A DNA stretch of 39,317 nt from Eubacteriales bacterium (lineage in GTDB: Bacteria; Bacillota; Clostridia; Christensenellales; Aristaeellaceae). The stretch covers positions 1 through 39,317 of the forward strand of contig JAQUWD010000038.1 of NCBI GenBank assembly GCA_028693055.1. Direction: 5' to 3'. Of the stretch, positions 17,269 through 25,600 are shown in pieces (the first letter of the stretch is position 1; the number at the start of each line of letters is the position of its first letter). The translations under genes and the position numbers were made by a program. Below the pieces are notes generated by a model, which saw only the letters and a program-made list of their open reading frames with translations, did no database searches and was not told where the DNA came from.

Positions 17269-17297
17269 TTGACTTTGCTAACAACCCATTGTACAAT
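17269..17297 (+). promoter_or_regulatory. SigA promoter of the ACT-domain gene
   Basis: TTGACT (17269-17274) and TACAAT (17292-17297) are separated by 17 bp. The start codon lies about 90 bp after the predicted transcript start. Confidence 0.55.
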
Positions 17298-17393
17298 TTT
17301 CTTCAAGAGCCGCCGGGAGTACGCCTTCGTTCCGTTTCGTTGTATCCTTGATGAAAGCGTGAAAGCGGGCTATTTTTTGAAAGAGGTCATACC

Positions 17394-17762
17394 ATGTGTC
17401 AGCTACAAAAGATCAACCATTCGTTTTCCGTCTGCAAGCTGGTGGATTTTTCGCAGGTCGATTGGAGCAGCGAGTACTGCTTTACCGCCAAAACAGATGA
17501 GGAAAACTCCCTCGTCTGCATAACGCAGGATATCCCCGACAACGTCATCGAAAGAGAGGACGGCTGGAAAGCGTTTCGCATAAAGGGGATTCTGGACTTC
17601 TCGCTGATCGGAATCCTCGCCAAGCTATCCACTTTACTAGCGAATAACCATATCGGAATCTTTGCCGTCTCCACCTATCATACGGATTATATTTTAACCA
17701 AAGAGTGCGATTATCTCAAAGCGCTAGAGGTGCTTTCCAACGCCGGGTATGAGGTGCTCTAA
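17394..17762 (+). CDS. small ACT-domain protein
   Basis: The 122-residue protein resembles the stand-alone ACT-domain proteins of the aspartokinase/CASTOR-like group. An N-terminal beta-rich half contains the ITQDIPDNV segment, and the C-terminal ACT unit reads LIGILAKLSTLLANNHIGIFAVSTYHTDYIL. ACT domains bind small ligands, often amino acids. No enzyme domain is attached, so it is probably a sensor or a binding partner. An AAAGAGG site precedes the ATG. It is a single-gene unit with its own promoter, bounded by a terminator and inverted repeats. Confidence 0.8.
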   Translation: MCQLQKINHSFSVCKLVDFSQVDWSSEYCFTAKTDEENSLVCITQDIPDNVIEREDGWKAFRIKGILDFSLIGILAKLSTLLANNHIGIFAVSTYHTDYILTKECDYLKALEVLSNAGYEVL

Positions 17763-17778
17763 CCCGGCACGAATGCGG

Positions 17779-17826
17779 GTAGCTTTCAGGCTCCCCCGAC
17801 TCCCCCTTAAGGAGTTTTGACAATCC
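17779..17826 (-). repeat. right copy of the inverted ~50-bp repeat
   Basis: This is the mate of 17102-17153 in opposite orientation, starting 16 bp after the ACT gene stop. The differences from the left copy are scattered substitutions and one indel, as in an ageing dispersed intergenic repeat. Confidence 0.6.
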
Positions 17827-18465
17827 GAATCGAGCGCTTGAAGCGCCCAATGGGTTCTACCACAGCACCCCGCCATCCCTCCGTATTTCACCCGGCTTGC
17901 GATTCGTATATTGAAGAAAAATTCACATTATAAAAGGCGTTTTATCGACTGACTGCACAAAATACATCATTTTTTAGTTGATAAGCAATAATTTGCAATA
18001 CGCGATAAGCGGCTCCAACAGTGTAATTACCTCTTCTCCGTTAAAGCAGCGAACAGCTGAATTTGGCTCAGATGAAAAATTAACTGAAAAGAATAGCGAG
18101 TAGGGTAAAGCCATCCCTTTCAATCTCTTTTGGAGACATTTTGTTGACCGACACTCCTATAATAAAATTGTATAGTATCGCGCGTCCATGTCCATAGCTG
18201 TCTATTAACGACTTCTATTTTCATTTTTTTGCCGTGCAACCACATTCGGCAAAAAAGTGAAAAGCAATGAGCGAAAAAGCTACTTTTGCTAGACATTTGT
18301 TGACAGGCGTGTGCGATAATCCAGTAAAGACTGGAACGCTTGTTTGCAGAAGGTTGGCAAACGTTTTTTCATAGAACGAAAGAAGCCCGCCCGAAGTACT
18401 TTTCCAGCAAAGCGAGAACCGTTCAGGAGCAAGCACGAGGCTGCGAAAGGAGTAGAAAACACGCA
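17827..18465 (+). promoter_or_regulatory. ~640-bp leader/control region of the pyrimidine-ureide operon
   Basis: No convincing gene is present on either strand. Visible elements are a 13/14-nt direct repeat GACATTT(T)GTTGAC at 18135-18148 and 18292-18304, each followed 17 bp after its GACATT by TATAAT (18158-18163) or GATAAT (18315-18320), and a perfect 10-bp inverted repeat TTTTTTGCCG/CGGCAAAAAA at 18225-18256. A hairpin pair near 18321-18369 is listed separately. I did not recognise a known riboswitch class. Confidence 0.45.
18321..18369 (+). terminator. possible attenuator before the NCS1 transporter gene
   Basis: CCAGT/ACTGG (18321-18334) is followed by GTTTGC (18342-18347) pairing with GCAAAC (18357-18362), then G and six Ts (18364-18369). 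It sits about 100 bp before the operon's first start codon. The stem is only 6-7 bp and AT-containing, so termination would be weak or conditional. Confidence 0.4.
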
Positions 18466-20154
18466 ATGAATCACCATGCTACCCAGTATGAAAAAAATGG
18501 TTTATACGAGCTTACCGACGAGGCTCGCAGCACGTTGAAGGGATCGAAATACTACAACGAGGATCTTGCGCCCACAAGTATCGAGAAAAGAACGTGGTCG
18601 TCCTTCAGCATCTGTAATCTCTGGATTGGCCTTGCAATCAGCATCCCCGCGCTAGCATTGGCCTCCTCCCTTGTAGCGCTGGGTATATCGCCGCTCTTAG
18701 CGATCCTCAACGTCGGCCTTGGCAACCTAATTGTTTTAATTCCGATACAGCTTAATTCCCACGTCGGTACCAAGTATGGTATTCCCTTTCCTATTTTTGC
18801 ACGGCTCACCTTCGGCAATAAAGGCGCTCAGCTTCCCACGCTTTCACGGTCCATCATCGCTTGCGGCTGGACGTCCATACAGTGCTGGGTTGGCGGAGGC
18901 GCGGTGGCGGCTCTGCTGGGCACGGTGATTCCTTTCTTTTCAAACCAAAGCGTCGCCATTGCCATGCCCGGCAACGACAGCGTTTCTGTTGGGCAGATCA
19001 TCGGCTTTCTTTTGTTCGTGCTTGTGGTGGGCTTGGTGGCGTATAACGGCATGGAGAAAGTCAAATGGGTGCAAAACATCGGCGGGCCACTGCTGATTGT
19101 GGTTGTGCTGGGGCTTTTCGTGTGGAGCTATCATGCCATACAGGGCGCGGGCTACAGCCTGCTCGACGTGTTCTCTACGGGCAATGACGAGGCGCTCATC
19201 CAAAAAAACGGAGGCTTCGCGTTCGTCTATCTGGCTGGGCTTACAGGGAACATCGCCTATTGGAGCACCATGGCGTTGAACATCCCCGATTTTTCACGCT
19301 ATGCCAAAGACCAAAAAAGCCAGTTTAAAGGGCAGCTGGCAGGGATGCCCCTTCCCATGCTGATTTGCGCATTTGTGGGCGCGGTTTTTGCGCAAGCCAC
19401 AAAATGCACGATGGGCGAGGCAATGTTCGACCCGACAAGCGTTTTCTACTACATGGACAACCGAATATTAGTCGCCGTGTGCGCCGTCGGCGTCATCGTT
19501 GCCACGCTGACCACCTGCGTGGCGGCGAACGTTGTTGCACCTGCCAACGGTTTCTCAAATTTATTGCCCAAGAAGATCACCTTTAAAAGAGGCGTTCTGA
19601 TTACCTGCTTCCTAGCGGTGTTCGTCGCGCAGCCCTGGTGGCTATACGGCTCCGGCGCAGCCTATATATTCAACTGGCTTAACAACTATGGAATGATTAT
19701 CGCGCCTATAGCCGCGATCCTAATGGCGGATTACTTCCTCTGCAAGCAGCAGCGGGTTGATATTGGTAGTCTCTATTTGGGCGCGGAAGGAAGATATGGG
19801 TATACCCATGGCTGGAACAGATGCGGGCTGGTCGCGTGGGCGGTATCGTGCGTCCTTCCCCTTCTGGGCAACACTGCGTTTGCGTATCAGCCAAGCTTGA
19901 GCGCCGCGCCGAGCGTGCTTCAGATGATTGCTGCAAACGGCTACGTTTTCTCGTTTCTGGTAGCATTCACCGTCTATACAGCGCTTATGAAGTCCCGCTT
20001 TGGCGGAAGCAAGGAGCGCAAGGGCTTTGTATCTCCGGAGGAACAGGAAGCCTTAACGAAGCACGATACGGTAGACTTCGGCGCGCGAACGTGCACGTTG
20101 CGCAACCGTAGAAGAGATAGACTGAATGCAACAATTCGGAAAGAGGGTGTTTGA
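18466..20154 (+). CDS. NCS1-family nucleobase/hydantoin:cation symporter
   Basis: This 562-residue membrane protein has about twelve helices. The N-terminal segment holds LTDEARSTLKGSKYYNEDLAPT and the following WSSFSICNLWIGLAISI helix, the hallmark of NCS1 transporters (CodB, Mhp1, PucI). The family imports cytosine, uracil, allantoin or hydantoins with a cation. The downstream enzymes all act on dihydropyrimidine-like rings, so a pyrimidine or cyclic ureide is the probable cargo. The ATG at 18466 follows AAAGGAG, though spacing (13 nt) is long. Its stop is immediately followed by the TTG of the next gene. Confidence 0.88.
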   Translation: MNHHATQYEKNGLYELTDEARSTLKGSKYYNEDLAPTSIEKRTWSSFSICNLWIGLAISIPALALASSLVALGISPLLAILNVGLGNLIVLIPIQLNSHVGTKYGIPFPIFARLTFGNKGAQLPTLSRSIIACGWTSIQCWVGGGAVAALLGTVIPFFSNQSVAIAMPGNDSVSVGQIIGFLLFVLVVGLVAYNGMEKVKWVQNIGGPLLIVVVLGLFVWSYHAIQGAGYSLLDVFSTGNDEALIQKNGGFAFVYLAGLTGNIAYWSTMALNIPDFSRYAKDQKSQFKGQLAGMPLPMLICAFVGAVFAQATKCTMGEAMFDPTSVFYYMDNRILVAVCAVGVIVATLTTCVAANVVAPANGFSNLLPKKITFKRGVLITCFLAVFVAQPWWLYGSGAAYIFNWLNNYGMIIAPIAAILMADYFLCKQQRVDIGSLYLGAEGRYGYTHGWNRCGLVAWAVSCVLPLLGNTAFAYQPSLSAAPSVLQMIAANGYVFSFLVAFTVYTALMKSRFGGSKERKGFVSPEEQEALTKHDTVDFGARTCTLRNRRRDRLNATIRKEGV

Positions 20155-21528
20155 TTGGAATTATTAATTCGCAACGGAACCATCATCACAGCTAAGGAAC
20201 GCTTTATGGCGGACATTGCCGTCAACGAGGGTAAAATCGCCCTGCTTGGACGCGATTTGCAGATCGAAGCGAACCGCACTGTCGATGCAGCCGGCAAGCT
20301 GGTGCTTCCCGGCGCCATCGACGCCCACACGCATCTGGCCATGCCCTTCGGCGGGACGGTATCGGCGGACGGCTATCAATCAGGCACGCGCGCGGCGGCG
20401 TGCGGCGGCGTGACAACAGTGTTCGACTATCCCATACAGCGCAGGGGCGGAACGATTCTTGAGCTAATCGCGTCCAAGAAGGCCATATGCGAGCAGGAGG
20501 CTTGCGTGGATTACGCCTTTCACTGCTGCATCACAGACCTCAACGACGGCGCGATTCTTAGCGAAATGGCCCAGGCGGTAGCGGAGGGGATTACAAGCTT
20601 CAAATGCTTCCTTGTATACAAGAAGGAAGGCATGATGGTTGATGACGCTACGCTGACGCTGCTGCTGCTTAGGGCCAAGGAGCTTGGCGCAATCATCAAC
20701 GTTCATGCGGAGAACCCTGACCTAATCGATTTAAATACGCGTCGCTTCCTTGCCGAGGGCAAAACCAGCGCGTGGTATCACTATCTGAGCCGCCCAGAGT
20801 TTGTGGAGGCGGAGGCGGATAAGCGCGCCGTCCATTGGGCTACGCATTTGAACGCACCGCTTTACTTGGTTCATATGGCGGACAAGGAGGGGCTTGAGGC
20901 TTGCGTGCACGCAAAGGAGAGCGGCGCGGAGGTGTATGTGGAAACCTGCCCGCAGTATTTGGAGTATACCTGCGACGTATACAAACGCCCCGACGGTCGC
21001 AACTTCGTCTGCTCGCCGCCCATGAAGGGCGAGGAAAGCAGACTAGCGCTGTGGCATGCGCTAAATACGGGCTTTATTGATACCGTTGCCACAGACCACT
21101 GCCCTTTCCAAAGCTATGAAAAGGATTGGGGCAGGGACGATTTTACCAAGATTCCCAACGGCTGCGCGGGCGTGGAAAACTTGTACCCCTACATGCTGGA
21201 TGCGGCAAACACAGGCAAGATTACATTTGAAAAAGCGGTGGAGGTCTGCGCTACGAATCCGGCGCGCATCTTTGGCTGCCGGGAGAAAGGCTCTCTAGCG
21301 GTGGGGAAGGACGCAGACATTGTGATTTATGACCCCAACAAGGATTTTACGATCAGTGTTGAAAACATGCATTCAAACTACGATCACACCATTTGGGAGG
21401 GCAAGCGGCTGCATGGCTATCCAGTGCAGACCTATCTGCGCGGTCAGCTGGTGTATAATAATGGAGCTTATGTAGGCGCCCCCGGACAAGGGCGGTTTGT
21501 GAAGCGCGTTCCCGGCGAACGTAATTGA
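20155..21528 (+). CDS. dihydropyrimidinase/D-hydantoinase-type amidohydrolase
   Basis: This 457-residue cyclic amidohydrolase opens dihydropyrimidine or hydantoin rings to N-carbamoyl amino acids. The binuclear metal site is visible: His58 and His60 in DAHTH, the carboxylated Lys150 in TSFKCF, His184 in INVHAEN, His240 in YLVHMAD and Asp314 in ATDHCPF. The TTG start at 20155 directly follows the transporter stop and has AGAGGGTG six bases upstream. The substrate-loop regions cannot separate uracil-derived substrates from hydantoins or allantoin by eye. Length and motif spacing match bacterial hydantoinases. Confidence 0.92.
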   Translation: MELLIRNGTIITAKERFMADIAVNEGKIALLGRDLQIEANRTVDAAGKLVLPGAIDAHTHLAMPFGGTVSADGYQSGTRAAACGGVTTVFDYPIQRRGGTILELIASKKAICEQEACVDYAFHCCITDLNDGAILSEMAQAVAEGITSFKCFLVYKKEGMMVDDATLTLLLLRAKELGAIINVHAENPDLIDLNTRRFLAEGKTSAWYHYLSRPEFVEAEADKRAVHWATHLNAPLYLVHMADKEGLEACVHAKESGAEVYVETCPQYLEYTCDVYKRPDGRNFVCSPPMKGEESRLALWHALNTGFIDTVATDHCPFQSYEKDWGRDDFTKIPNGCAGVENLYPYMLDAANTGKITFEKAVEVCATNPARIFGCREKGSLAVGKDADIVIYDPNKDFTISVENMHSNYDHTIWEGKRLHGYPVQTYLRGQLVYNNGAYVGAPGQGRFVKRVPGERN

Positions 21529-21541
21529 AAGGGGTAGGAAA

Positions 21542-22804
21542 ATGTATCGATGCAGCATGGAACGAATGACGGATAAAATAAAAACTTTTAGTCACTTTGG
21601 CGACGCGGGGCACGGCGGTATTACACGGTATTCGCTTTCACCCGAGGCAATCCTAGCGAGAAACGAATTTCGCCGTCGTATGGAAAAGATCGGCGCAACC
21701 ATTGAGATCGATGATCTTGCCAACGTGTACGCCACCTTGCCGGGAACAGAGCCGGGCGCAAAGCGGATCGTAATGGCGTCCCACTGCGACTCGGTGAAGA
21801 ATGGTGGAAATTATGATGGTATCCTTGGCGTTATGTCTGCCATGGAGGTTCTGGAAACCGTAGTGGAGCAGCAAATCCCTCACAAGCATCCATTGACGGC
21901 GATGATTTGGACCAACGAGGAGGGTTCTCTCTATCCGCCTGCGATGATGTGCTCAGGCATTGTTTGTTACGATGCTATGCCGGAAAGCATCCGTAAGGGG
22001 TTTCAGTATGAAAACATGATGGCGTCGCGCAGCGTTCTTAACGCAAGTGAAACCTTTGGACAGGCGCTAGAAAGCTCCGGCTGGAAGGGGGAGCGCCGTT
22101 ATCGCCTGTCGCCCGAAAGGTACGAGTGCTATTTTGAAACGCATATCGAGCAAGGGCCGATTTTGGAGGATCACCTCAACGAGATTGGCGTTGTGGATTG
22201 CGTGCTGGGCATGTTCAATGATCGGTTGAAGTTTTATGGGCAGACCGTGCATGCGGGCACCTTCCCCATGCCAAAGCGGCGGGACGCTTTCCATGCCGCC
22301 GCCCAAGCGCTGTGCTACCTGCACGAGGAAATTGATAGTCTGCATATTCCAGATTTGGTGTACACCACAGGCGAAGTGGTTTGTCATCCGGACGTGCATA
22401 CCTGCGTGCCAGACTACTTCGATTTCTCCATAGACGTGCGCCATGAAAGCGCGCAAGCGCTTGAAAGGGTGCTGGAGGTGGTAGAGGGCTGTCAAAACAG
22501 GCAATGGGCCGGCTGCCGCTGCGAGGTTGTGCGGGCATGGAATCGCGATACGGTTTATTGGGATAAAGAGCTTGTGGGCTATGTGCGGGAAGCCTGCGAG
22601 GAATTAGGCGTGACGCATCAGTCCATCCACTCCGGCGCGGGGCATGACGCGCAATTTGCGGCGTATATGCTGCCAACCACAATGATCTTCGTACAGTCCA
22701 AGGACGGACTATCACATTGCGAGCCGGAGTATTCGTCCCCCGAACACTGCACGGACGGCGCGAGCGTAATGCTAAACGCAGTGCTTAAAGCGGACAAAAG
22801 ATGA
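21542..22804 (+). CDS. N-carbamoyl amino acid/ureide amidohydrolase (M20 hydantoinase-carbamoylase family)
   Basis: This 420-residue protein belongs to the family of beta-ureidopropionase, L-N-carbamoylase and allantoate amidohydrolase. Metal-ligand motifs are MASHCDSVKNGGNYDGILGV, WTNEEGSLYPPAM, ETHIEQGPILE and SIHSGAGHDA. The usual GSHxDTV is ASHCDSV here, a mild deviation. It would hydrolyse the ring-opened product of the preceding enzyme to an amino acid, CO2 and ammonia. The ATG has AAAGGGG upstream, 13 bp after the previous stop. Confidence 0.9.
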   Translation: MYRCSMERMTDKIKTFSHFGDAGHGGITRYSLSPEAILARNEFRRRMEKIGATIEIDDLANVYATLPGTEPGAKRIVMASHCDSVKNGGNYDGILGVMSAMEVLETVVEQQIPHKHPLTAMIWTNEEGSLYPPAMMCSGIVCYDAMPESIRKGFQYENMMASRSVLNASETFGQALESSGWKGERRYRLSPERYECYFETHIEQGPILEDHLNEIGVVDCVLGMFNDRLKFYGQTVHAGTFPMPKRRDAFHAAAQALCYLHEEIDSLHIPDLVYTTGEVVCHPDVHTCVPDYFDFSIDVRHESAQALERVLEVVEGCQNRQWAGCRCEVVRAWNRDTVYWDKELVGYVREACEELGVTHQSIHSGAGHDAQFAAYMLPTTMIFVQSKDGLSHCEPEYSSPEHCTDGASVMLNAVLKADKR

Positions 22805-22818
22805 AGGAGATTTAGCCT

Positions 22819-24300
22819 ATGCTGCTTCAAAGAATCATCCCACGAAAGGACATGATTGCTTGCGCGCTTTGCAAGGACGCGCCTTGCTCAGCGGCGTGCG
22901 GCAAACTGGACTGCGCGCGCCTGCTACGCGCCATTTGGTTTGACAACGAGCAGGGCGTGACGCTGCCGAAGGAGATTCCTTGCATTAGCTGCAACGCACC
23001 CTGCGAACAAGCCTGTGTATTTGCCGGACAAGTCCCCGTCAAGCGGCTGGTTACGCGGCTCATGGAAGAACGGAGAAACGAAGAACCGCCTGCTTTCAAT
23101 AAGAGAATCTTGCAAACAGACCTATGCGGCATACCGATGGAAAATCCCTTTATGCTTTCGTCCTCCGTTGTGGCAAGCACTTATGACATGTGTGCGCGCG
23201 CTTTCGATATGGGCTGGGCGGGCGCAGCGTTTAAGACGGTTTGCATGATGGACATCCACGAGGTTTCGCCGCGCTATTCGGCGCTAAAGGGGAATGATGG
23301 GGTTATTGTGGGCTTCAAGAACATCGAGCAGCTCTCCGACCATACCCTGTCTGAAAACCTACATATCTTTCGCAAGCTCAAGGAGAACTATCCAAGCAAG
23401 CTGCTGCTCGTTTCCATCATGGGACGCGACGAGGAGGAATGGACGCGCTTGGCCCAAATGGTTACTCAGGCGGGAGCAGACGCAATCGAGCTGAATTTCT
23501 CCTGCCCCAACATGGCAGAGAATGGTTTGGGGTCGGATGTGGGGCAGATTCCGGAGCTTGTGGAACGTTTTACAGCGGCTGCCCGCAAGGGAAGCAGCAT
23601 TCCCATCCTTGCCAAGCTTACGCCCAATGTCGCCTCCATGCGTCCGATGGCGCAAGCGGCTCTGCGCGGCGGCGCTGACGGTTTAGCAGCAATTAACACA
23701 ATCAAAAGCATTGTGAGTGTAAATCCGCATACGTATGTTTCGGAACCCTCTGTACACGGGCTATCGTCTGTAGGCGGTTACTCGGGCGCAGCGGTAAAGC
23801 CGATCGCGCTTCGATTTATGGAGGAGCTAGCCCGTGTCGCCGAAGGAAGCAACGCCCATATAAGCGGCATGGGCGGCGTGGAAACATGGCGCGACGCGCT
23901 GGAGTTTCTCATGCTGGGCGCGAAAAGCATCCAAATTACAACCGCTGTGATGCAGTACGGTTATCGCATCATTGATGATTTAATAAGCGGCTTGGGGGCA
24001 TATTTGGCAGACAAAGGGCTATCCTCTGTGGGGGAGATTGTCGGCGTGGGTGTGAATGCAGTGGAAGAAACGGAGAACCTTGAACGGGACAGCATCCTAT
24101 ACCCCACGTTTATCCGAAAAAACTGCGTAGGTTGTGGGCGATGTGCGATTTCATGCCGCGACGGCGGTCATGATGCGATTGGTTTTGACGCTTCCCGCAA
24201 GCCCACGCTTAACCCAAACCACTGCGTAGGCTGCCATCTTTGCGCGCTTGTATGCCCTACCTCCGCCATACGCTCCTCCGGCAAGCGAGTGCTTCGGTGA
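22819..24300 (+). CDS. preA: PreA-like dihydropyrimidine dehydrogenase with N-terminal Fe-S domain
   Basis: This 493-residue protein has three parts. Residues 15-66 hold CxxCx4Cx3C (Cys15,18,23,27) and CxxCx3Cx3C (Cys55,58,62,66), like the helical Fe-S domain at the start of PreT and mammalian DPD. Residues about 105-400 are the FMN/dihydroorotate-dehydrogenase-like pyrimidine-reducing barrel (NFSCPNM, LAKLTPNV, INTIKSI, MGGVETWRDALEFL). The C-terminus has two CxxCxxCxxxC ferredoxin clusters. E. coli PreA (about 411 residues) lacks the first part. The FAD/NAD(P)H domain that should follow the first part is absent. The loop matching the human catalytic Cys671 (GLACGQ) reads GSDVGQ. It closes the operon. 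Confidence 0.88.
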   Translation: MLLQRIIPRKDMIACALCKDAPCSAACGKLDCARLLRAIWFDNEQGVTLPKEIPCISCNAPCEQACVFAGQVPVKRLVTRLMEERRNEEPPAFNKRILQTDLCGIPMENPFMLSSSVVASTYDMCARAFDMGWAGAAFKTVCMMDIHEVSPRYSALKGNDGVIVGFKNIEQLSDHTLSENLHIFRKLKENYPSKLLLVSIMGRDEEEWTRLAQMVTQAGADAIELNFSCPNMAENGLGSDVGQIPELVERFTAAARKGSSIPILAKLTPNVASMRPMAQAALRGGADGLAAINTIKSIVSVNPHTYVSEPSVHGLSSVGGYSGAAVKPIALRFMEELARVAEGSNAHISGMGGVETWRDALEFLMLGAKSIQITTAVMQYGYRIIDDLISGLGAYLADKGLSSVGEIVGVGVNAVEETENLERDSILYPTFIRKNCVGCGRCAISCRDGGHDAIGFDASRKPTLNPNHCVGCHLCALVCPTSAIRSSGKRVLR

Positions 24301-24333
24301 AGCGTTCGCACCCGGTCTGCCTATTGCAGGCTG

Positions 24334-25578
24334 CTAGGGGAGGATGCGTTCTCTCTCTTTCTTGGCAAAATGCAGCCTAACGCCTTGCTCTGTAAGTTTT
24401 TGCTTTAGTTCATTCACACATAGTTCGCAGGCTGAAACGTCGTGCTGCGCCATTAAAGCAGCCGCTGTTCCGGCTGCCTCGCCTGTTGCGGCGCACACGG
24501 GGATCACCCGCGTGACCTCCCATCCCCAGTCCTGCGCAGAAACCATACGACCTGCTGCCAGCATATTGCCGAACTTATCGTTGAACAGACAGCCCCAGGG
24601 GATCTCGTACCAATCCCCGGGCCGTTCAAAATCGCATACCAGAGCAATGGAATCCTCATGACGCACACAACAGTCGCTTTCACGCAGCGTTGCCGCGCCG
24701 CATAGGTGACGAATCGTGCGAAATTGCGGCATAGAAGGCAGGCTGACAACGTCGCGCTGTGTGCGATCGTCGTTACGCAGCTTGTCTAACAGTGCCTTGC
24801 GGCCGTCTAGCAGGAAAGCTGTTACTTCCTCGTTGGTCGTTCCTGCAACGGTAGGCTTGTTGGCAGGATGCCCATTGCCGCTCAGGTCAGAACCGCAGGA
24901 ATCCCAACGGCGCAGCTTGATTGCCCGCGGCTTTGCAGAGGTGTCGTTTAGGTGCGCAACCATAGAAAAATAATTGCGGCCTTCCTCACACGGCGCTCCG
25001 GCACGGTATAGCATGTCTGCGTCCCCCGTCGCGTCCACAACCACCTTGGCGGGGTAAAACTCGCGGCCCGATATGCTTTCACAGCAAACGCCCGTACACC
25101 GGAGCTTATCCATCATTGGACGCACTGCGAGAATATCCAAACGAATCTGGATCTGCTCCCGCTCCAGCAGCTCATCCAGCGCTAGCTGAAACATAGTGGG
25201 TGAAAAAAGCGTGGCGTAACGCCCGCCAATGGGGTCATTGATCTGCTTGCTCACAAGGCGCTTATCAATCTGTGCCTTTTGCTTCTTCCAAATGCTGGGC
25301 AGCGAGTCGTCACCGTAGCGAATGGCAAGGCGAAGCAGTTCCTCCGGCAAACCAAACATCAGCTGTTCACCCTTGCCGTCGCAAAGCGGTTCATACCAGC
25401 TGATAAGTCCACCCGTGGCAAGGCCGCCCAGCAACGCCTGTTTTTCCAGCAGCAGTACGCTGGCTCCATTGCGCCGCGCGGCGACTGCCGCCGCCACGCC
25501 TGCTATACCGCCCCCTACCACAATGACGTCCACGCCCTCTCGAACGGGTACTGATAGCGTTTCGATGATGCTTTGCAT
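24334..25578 (-). CDS. FAD-dependent oxidoreductase (FAD_oxidored, pfam12831-like)
   Basis: This 414-residue protein opens with a dinucleotide-binding fold VDVIVVGGGIAGVAAAVAARRNG followed by LLLEKQALLGGLATGGL, typical of the pfam12831 family. A second FAD contact, VVDATGDADMLYRAG, lies near 180. The C-terminal stretch contains MLAAGRMVSAQDWG and AATGEAAGTAAAL. Substrates of this family are poorly known. It is the last gene of the large leftward operon and converges on the preA-like gene 33 bp away, with no obvious terminator between them. It could handle electrons for the pathway, but that is inference. Confidence 0.82.
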   Translation of the reverse strand: MQSIIETLSVPVREGVDVIVVGGGIAGVAAAVAARRNGASVLLLEKQALLGGLATGGLISWYEPLCDGKGEQLMFGLPEELLRLAIRYGDDSLPSIWKKQKAQIDKRLVSKQINDPIGGRYATLFSPTMFQLALDELLEREQIQIRLDILAVRPMMDKLRCTGVCCESISGREFYPAKVVVDATGDADMLYRAGAPCEEGRNYFSMVAHLNDTSAKPRAIKLRRWDSCGSDLSGNGHPANKPTVAGTTNEEVTAFLLDGRKALLDKLRNDDRTQRDVVSLPSMPQFRTIRHLCGAATLRESDCCVRHEDSIALVCDFERPGDWYEIPWGCLFNDKFGNMLAAGRMVSAQDWGWEVTRVIPVCAATGEAAGTAAALMAQHDVSACELCVNELKQKLTEQGVRLHFAKKERERILP

Positions 25579-25600
25579 GATCGTCTCCTCCTAACCGTAT

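Noticed and set aside
18225..18256. T-run/A-run inverted repeat as an intrinsic terminator
   Set aside because: The T-run is on the 5' side of the stem and the A-run on the 3' side on both strands, so no U-tract follows the GC stem in either direction.
18221..18466. Leftward open frame in the leader of the ureide operon
   Set aside because: No recognisable motifs, Cys/Ser/Phe-rich composition and overlap with hairpins argue against a real gene.
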